Source of the DNA: an uncultured Prevotella sp.
GTDB taxonomy: Bacteria; Bacteroidota; Bacteroidia; Bacteroidales; Bacteroidaceae
DNA: 60,306 nucleotides
Reading direction: 5' to 3'
Assembly: GCA_900314995.1 (NCBI GenBank)
Contig: OMXK01000038.1
Location: 1 to 60,306 of the forward strand
Part shown: positions 56,324 through 60,306 of the stretch, piece after piece
How positions within the stretch are numbered: the first letter of the stretch is position 1
Layout: every line of letters begins with the position of its first letter
The notes under the pieces: model-generated
Told to the model about the DNA's origin: nothing
Seen by the model: only the letters and a program-made list of their open reading frames with translations
Database searches by the model: none
Translations under genes and position numbers: made by a program

Positions 56324-58441
56324 ATGCATAGAGTCGATCTGTTTCCCACACACGAGTACCAAGGACTGAAGTTGCGCCCTGGCAGACCTTATCCCTTTGG
56401 GGCTACGGTCTTTGGCAATATGGTCAACTTCTCTGTATATTCCCGCTATGCCACCGACTGCACGCTGGTGCTCTTTCACGACCGTGAAGAGAAGCCGTTT
56501 GTCGAGATCCCTTTCTTCAAGGAGTTCCGTCTTGGCAATGTGTTTTCGATGATCATCTTCGATCTGGATTATGAGAACATAGAATATGGCTTCAGGATGG
56601 ACGGCCCCTATGAGCCGGAAAAAGGCCATTGGTTCGACAAGTCGAAAATCCTGCTCGACCCCTATGCGAAACTCATCGTGGGGCGTGATGTGTGGGGACA
56701 GGAACCTAATTGGGACAGTTTGTATCAATACCGTGCCCGAGTGGTGCTCGACGATTTCGACTGGGAGGACGATATGCCGCTGGAGACGCCTATCAACGAT
56801 CTCATCGTCTATGAGATGCATGTGCGCAACTTTACTTGTGGTGCAGCCTCTGGCGTGAAGCATAAGGGTACGTTCGCCGGCATCATTGAGAAGATACCTT
56901 ATCTGAAGGAACTTGGCGTCAACTGTGTAGAACTGATGCCTATCCATGAGTTCGACGAGTTTGAAACCCGCCGCGTTTCGCCTGTCGACGGACGCCAGCT
57001 GTTTAACCTTTGGGGGTACAGCAATGTGGGATTCTTTGCCCCCAAGGCCGCCTATGCCTCGTCGGGAAGGTTCGGCATGCAGGTGGATGAGCTCAAGAAC
57101 CTGGTGAAGCGGCTCCATGCCAACGGTATTGAGGTGATGCTCGACGTGGTGTTCAACCATACGGCCGAAGGCAACGAACATGGGCCCTACATCTCCTATC
57201 GTGGCATTGACAACAAGACCTATTACATGCTGGATCCAGATGGACATTATTATAACTTCAGTGGCTGTGGCAATACGCTGAACTGCAACAACCCCAATGT
57301 ACGCGACATGATTGTGGAAAGCCTGCGCTACTGGGTCACAGACTACCATATCGACGGGTTCCGCTTCGATCTGGCTGCCATCTTGGGACGCGACCAGAAC
57401 GGCAATCCCATGTCGAATCCACCGCTGCTCGAATCGCTGGCTCACGATCCGATACTCGGTAAGACAAAACTGATAGCCGAAGCCTGGGATGCAGGTGGAC
57501 TCTATCAGGTGGGCTCATTCCCGTCGTGGGGCCGCTGGGCCGAGTGGAACGGTAAGTTCCGCGACAGTATTCGCCGTTTCCTGAAGAGCGATGCCGCAGT
57601 TCTGAGCGACGTGAAAGAGCGTATCATCGGTTCTCCAGACCTCTATGCCTCGCAAGGGCGGGGCATCAAGGCCAGCGTGAATTTCGTCACGGCCCACGAT
57701 GGTTTCACCCTGATGGATCTGGTGTCGTATAACAGCAAGCACAACGAGGCCAATGGCGAGGACAACCGTGACGGCGAGAACAACAATAACAGTTGGAACT
57801 GCGGCTGTGAAGGTGAAAGCGACGATCCCGAAATTAACCGTTTGCGCCACCGGCAGGTGAAGAATGCCGTCTCGATGCTGTTGGTGAGCCAGGGAATACC
57901 GATGGTGTTGTCAGGCGACGAGATGGGCAACTCCCAGCAAGGTAACAACAACGCCTACTGTCAGGATAATGAAATTGCCTGGCTCGATTGGAACGACATG
58001 GAGAAGAATGCCGACATCTTCCGCTATTTCAAGCAGATGATCAAGTTCCGTCGTCAGCATAAGGTGCTTCGCTATGAAGATCATCTCCGGCATTGTGACT
58101 ATCGCGGCCTTGGCTATCCCGACTTCTCCTGGCATGGCGTGAAGGCATGGCAGCCAGAATGCGGTTACAATAATCTCACGGCAGCCTTTATGCTGAATGG
58201 GCAATATGCCCAGACCGATGGTGTGGCCGACGATTTCATCTATGTGGCCATGAACATGCATTGGGAGATGCACGGCTTTGAACTGCCCCAGTTGCCCCAA
58301 GGTATGGAATGGCGCGTTTTCGCCAATACAGGTGTGGAGGCTCCCAACGATATCTTCGAACCAGGCGAGGAACCGCTCATTGACGGCCAGAGTGAGGTGC
58401 TGGTAGGCCCGCGCTCCATCATCATTCTGGTGGGAAGATAA
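56324..58441 (+). CDS. glgX: Glycogen debranching enzyme (GlgX/isoamylase type)
   Basis: Hydrolyses alpha-1,6 branches of glycogen. The 705-residue cytoplasmic protein has an N-terminal CBM48-type domain (GRPYPFGATVFGNMVNFSVYS) and a GH13 barrel with VVFNHTAEGN, nucleophile Asp349 (DGFRFDLAAIL), acid Glu386 (LIAEAWDAGG) and FVTAHDGFTLMD. YKPxRLNDL-like and C-terminal beta-sandwich parts complete a normal length. It ends the GH13-STAS-glgX operon. Confidence 0.94.
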   Translation: MHRVDLFPTHEYQGLKLRPGRPYPFGATVFGNMVNFSVYSRYATDCTLVLFHDREEKPFVEIPFFKEFRLGNVFSMIIFDLDYENIEYGFRMDGPYEPEKGHWFDKSKILLDPYAKLIVGRDVWGQEPNWDSLYQYRARVVLDDFDWEDDMPLETPINDLIVYEMHVRNFTCGAASGVKHKGTFAGIIEKIPYLKELGVNCVELMPIHEFDEFETRRVSPVDGRQLFNLWGYSNVGFFAPKAAYASSGRFGMQVDELKNLVKRLHANGIEVMLDVVFNHTAEGNEHGPYISYRGIDNKTYYMLDPDGHYYNFSGCGNTLNCNNPNVRDMIVESLRYWVTDYHIDGFRFDLAAILGRDQNGNPMSNPPLLESLAHDPILGKTKLIAEAWDAGGLYQVGSFPSWGRWAEWNGKFRDSIRRFLKSDAAVLSDVKERIIGSPDLYASQGRGIKASVNFVTAHDGFTLMDLVSYNSKHNEANGEDNRDGENNNNSWNCGCEGESDDPEINRLRHRQVKNAVSMLLVSQGIPMVLSGDEMGNSQQGNNNAYCQDNEIAWLDWNDMEKNADIFRYFKQMIKFRRQHKVLRYEDHLRHCDYRGLGYPDFSWHGVKAWQPECGYNNLTAAFMLNGQYAQTDGVADDFIYVAMNMHWEMHGFELPQLPQGMEWRVFANTGVEAPNDIFEPGEEPLIDGQSEVLVGPRSIIILVGR

Positions 58442-58492
58442 CTCCGAAGTATTAAAAAAACATAAAAGTCATAGCTTGGCAGGGATAAATTG

Positions 58493-58523
58493 TTGGCTAT
58501 ATCATTAATAATGTGTACCTTTG
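58493..58523 (+). promoter_or_regulatory. Promoter of the rplC-rplD-rplW-rplB block
   Basis: TTG at 58493-58495 and TACCTTTG at 58516-58523 with a 20-base spacer, giving this part of the S10 block its own promoter. A 186-base leader follows before rplC, long enough for autoregulation; it holds a small TCGCA/TGCGA stem near 58637-58651. Confidence 0.78.
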
Positions 58524-58709
58524 CAGCCGCAAAAGTGCGTATTGCGCTGGCTCGAACGCTAACAATACCCTGATAAAGAGCAACTTAGCCTTCAAGAATG
58601 AAGCAGTTGAAGTTCCTTTTTTTAGTGGGTTTGTGTGCTTCGCAGTTGCGAGATGACACTTGAAAAAGAAACTTTATATATTAACAACATTATTAATTAT
58701 TAAACTGAA

Positions 58710-59256
58710 ATGCCAGGATTAATTGGAAGAAAAATCGGAATGACATCCGTTTTCAGTGCCGACGGTAAGAATGTACCGTGCACTGTTATCGAAGCTGGGA
58801 GAGAAGAAGGAGAAGAACACCACCAAACCGATGATGGGTATCTTCAAGAAGGCCAACACAACACCGAAGGCCCACTTGGCCGAGTTCAAGTTTGACGAGG
58901 AGATGAACCTCGGCGACACCGTAACAGTCGACATCTTCGAGGGTGCCGAGTTCGTTGACGTTGTCGGAACATCAAAGGGTAAGGGATTCCAGGGCGTTGT
59001 GAAGCGTCATGGTTTCGGCGGTGTAGGCCAGTCTACACACGGTCAGGACGACCGTCTGCGCAAGCCCGGTTCTATCGGTGCCTGTTCTTATCCCGCCAAG
59101 GTGTTCAAAGGAATGCGAATGGGCGGCCAGATGGGAGGCGACAGAGTGACAACTCAGAACCTCAAAGTGTTAAAGGTAATACCGGAGCATAACCTGATCC
59201 TCGTGAAGGGTAGCTGCGCTGGTTACAATGGTTCAACTGTAATTATCAACAAGTAA
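58710..59256 (+). pseudogene. rplC: 50S ribosomal protein L3, frame broken near the start
   Basis: L3 is an early-assembly large-subunit protein near the peptidyl transferase centre. The start at 58710 reads [20 protein letters not shown] and [10 protein letters not shown], then leaves L3 and stops at 58895. The rest of L3, from [15 protein letters not shown] to GSTVIINK, is intact but in another frame, ending at 59256. Compared with the usual L3 sequence, about 22 residues (roughly 65-68 bases, the PCVVTQVKT... segment) are missing at the junction near 58795. The junction falls in AGCTGGGAG, so a deletion between two short AGCTGG-like repeats is possible. L3 is expected to be essential; an assembly artefact is a strong alternative. 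Confidence 0.87.
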
Positions 59257-59257
59257 G

Positions 59258-59887
59258 ATGGAAGTTAGCGTATTAAATATCAAAGGTCAGGAGACCGGAA
59301 GAAAGGTGACTCTGAACGAGGCTATCTTCGGCATTGAACCTAATGACCACGTTGTTTATCTGGATGTAAAGCAGTATCTGGCCAACCAGCGTCAGGGTAC
59401 GGCAAAATCGAAGGAGAGAAGCGAAATCTCTGGTTCTACTCGCAAGCTTGGACGTCAGAAGGGTGGCGGCGGTGCCCGTCATGGTGATATCAACTCACCC
59501 CTGCTGCGTGGCGGTGGTCGCGTGTTCGGTCCCACACCCCGTGACTACAGTTTCAAACTGAACAAGAAAGTGAAGGCTCTTGCCCGTAAGTCGGCTCTGA
59601 CTTACAAGGCTCAGGAGAATGCAATCGTCGTTGTCGAGGACTTCTCTATGGAGGCTCCCAAGACCAAAGAGTTTGTCAGCATCGCAAAGAATCTGAAGGT
59701 AGATGGCAAGAAGGCACTCTTTGTTCTCTCAGGCAACAATAATAACATCTATTTGTCGGCTCGCAATCTGCAGGGTGCAGAGGTGATGGAAGCATCGACA
59801 CTCAATACTTACAAGGTGTTGAATGCTGACGTGCTCGTTATCTCTGAGAAATCTCTGGAGACCATCGACGGTATCTTAAACAAGTAA
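59258..59887 (+). CDS. rplD: 50S ribosomal protein L4
   Basis: 209-residue L4, starting [20 protein letters not shown], with the conserved loop [24 protein letters not shown] and [14 protein letters not shown]. It begins one base after the rplC stop. In other bacteria L4 represses the S10 operon by binding its leader; whether it does so here is unknown. Confidence 0.97.
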   Translation: MEVSVLNIKGQETGRKVTLNEAIFGIEPNDHVVYLDVKQYLANQRQGTAKSKERSEISGSTRKLGRQKGGGGARHGDINSPLLRGGGRVFGPTPRDYSFKLNKKVKALARKSALTYKAQENAIVVVEDFSMEAPKTKEFVSIAKNLKVDGKKALFVLSGNNNNIYLSARNLQGAEVMEASTLNTYKVLNADVLVISEKSLETIDGILNK

Positions 59888-59901
59888 AGGAGATATAAGA
59901 T

Positions 59902-60249
59902 ATGGCATTTATCATAAAACCCCTGGTCACTGAGAAGATGACCAAGATCACAGACAAGTCTTCAGAGACAAAGACTTATAAGGTGAAGGGCGAGGAGCGT
60001 ACGAAGAAGGCAGAGACCAAGTACGGCTTTATCGTAAAGCCCGAGGCCAATAAGCTTGAGATTAAGAAGGAAGTCGAGAGCCTGTACAATGTGACAGTGA
60101 TCGATGTGAACACGTGTCGTTATGCCGGTAAGCGTAGCTCTCGCTACACAAAGGCCGGTCTGATCAAAGGTCAGAAGAACGCGTTCAAGAAGGCAATCGT
60201 TACTCTTAAGGAGGGCGATGTAATTGATTTTTATAGCAATATTCAATAA
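59902..60249 (+). CDS. rplW: 50S ribosomal protein L23, with an internal insertion
   Basis: Protein at the exit tunnel that contacts trigger factor and SRP. Here 115 residues, longer than the usual 95-100: MAFIIKPLVTEKMTKITDKS is followed by an extra basic segment (about residues 19-39, SSETKTYKVKGEERTKKAE) before KYGFIVKPEANKLEIKKEVE. The rest is normal L23 (SLYNVTVIDVNT, ending DFYSNIQ). I believe similar insertions may occur in related genera but cannot confirm it here. Confidence 0.93.
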   Translation: MAFIIKPLVTEKMTKITDKSSETKTYKVKGEERTKKAETKYGFIVKPEANKLEIKKEVESLYNVTVIDVNTCRYAGKRSSRYTKAGLIKGQKNAFKKAIVTLKEGDVIDFYSNIQ

Positions 60250-60252
60250 GAA

Positions 60253-60306
60253 ATGGCAGTACGTAAATTAAAGCCCGTAACTCCGGGTCAAAGACACAAG
60301 ATTATT
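60253..60306 (+). CDS. rplB: 50S ribosomal protein L2, 5' end (partial)
   Basis: The last 54 bases encode MAVRKLKPVTPGQRHKII, the standard start of L2; the gene continues past the window. It follows rplW by 3 bases, in the normal S10 order. Confidence 0.93.
   Translation, partial: MAVRKLKPVTPGQRHKII

Overview
The window looks like a chromosomal segment of a Prevotella-type member of the Bacteroidota. Signs of this are the promoters (a TTTG/TTG box about 20 bases ahead of TAnnTTTG), a type IX secretion core operon (porPKLMN), DUF4923, FadL-like and beta-barrel outer-membrane proteins, a BspA-type repeat-protein tail, and protein sequences typical of the group throughout. It is mostly housekeeping DNA. 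I saw no prophage, insertion sequence, CRISPR array or polysaccharide utilisation locus.

Layout. 1-1.5 kb: the 3' end of a 5S rRNA and its terminator, a shrunken methyltransferase-like gene, the cobalamin adenosyltransferase and a DUF2795 gene. 1.6-8.3 kb: the type IX secretion operon porP-K-L-M-N and a small outer-membrane barrel. 8.3-20.5 kb: priA, a FadL-type porin, an HD phosphodiesterase, gltX-waaA, a 5'-nucleotidase diverging from a membrane metallophosphoesterase, and a DUF4923 gene. 20.5-21.06 kb: a gene-free block with mirrored repeat arrays. 21-30.2 kb: mdh with a gamma-carbonic anhydrase, a zincin-like lipoprotein, and a proline/hydroxyproline peptide block (Xaa-Pro aminopeptidase, HypD-like glycyl radical dehydratase, its activase, second Xaa-Pro aminopeptidase). 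30.4-30.8 kb: a second gene-free repeat element.

30.9-49.9 kb is the translation and transcription superlocus: rpsU, xerC, hpf, tRNA-Thr-Tyr-Gly-Thr, tuf, tRNA-Trp, secE, nusG, rplKAJL, rpoBC, a DUF3467 gene, rpsL, rpsG, fusA, rpsJ and a clear terminator. The S10 block resumes at 58.5 kb with rplC, rplD, rplW and the start of rplB. Between rpsJ and rplC lie about 8.8 kb of unrelated genes: an M13 peptidase, a secreted alpha/beta hydrolase, a decayed secreted histidine-decarboxylase-like gene, a third repeat-rich gene-free stretch, and a GH13 - STAS - glycogen debranching operon.

Most unusual points: (1) three gene-free intergenic elements share short core words. Two of them carry mirrored arms made of their own short motif; the one at 20.5 kb has heptamers at an exact 11-bp period on both arms in opposite orientation. 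(2) rplJ and rplC, both expected to be essential or nearly so, each appear to lack about 60-70 bases near the 5' end, which shifts the frame; assembly error and real deletion cannot be separated from sequence alone. (3) The str-S10 ribosomal operon is physically interrupted. (4) A HypD/HypE pair is sandwiched between two Xaa-Pro aminopeptidases. All family assignments rest on reading motifs and on remembered family features; no database search was run.
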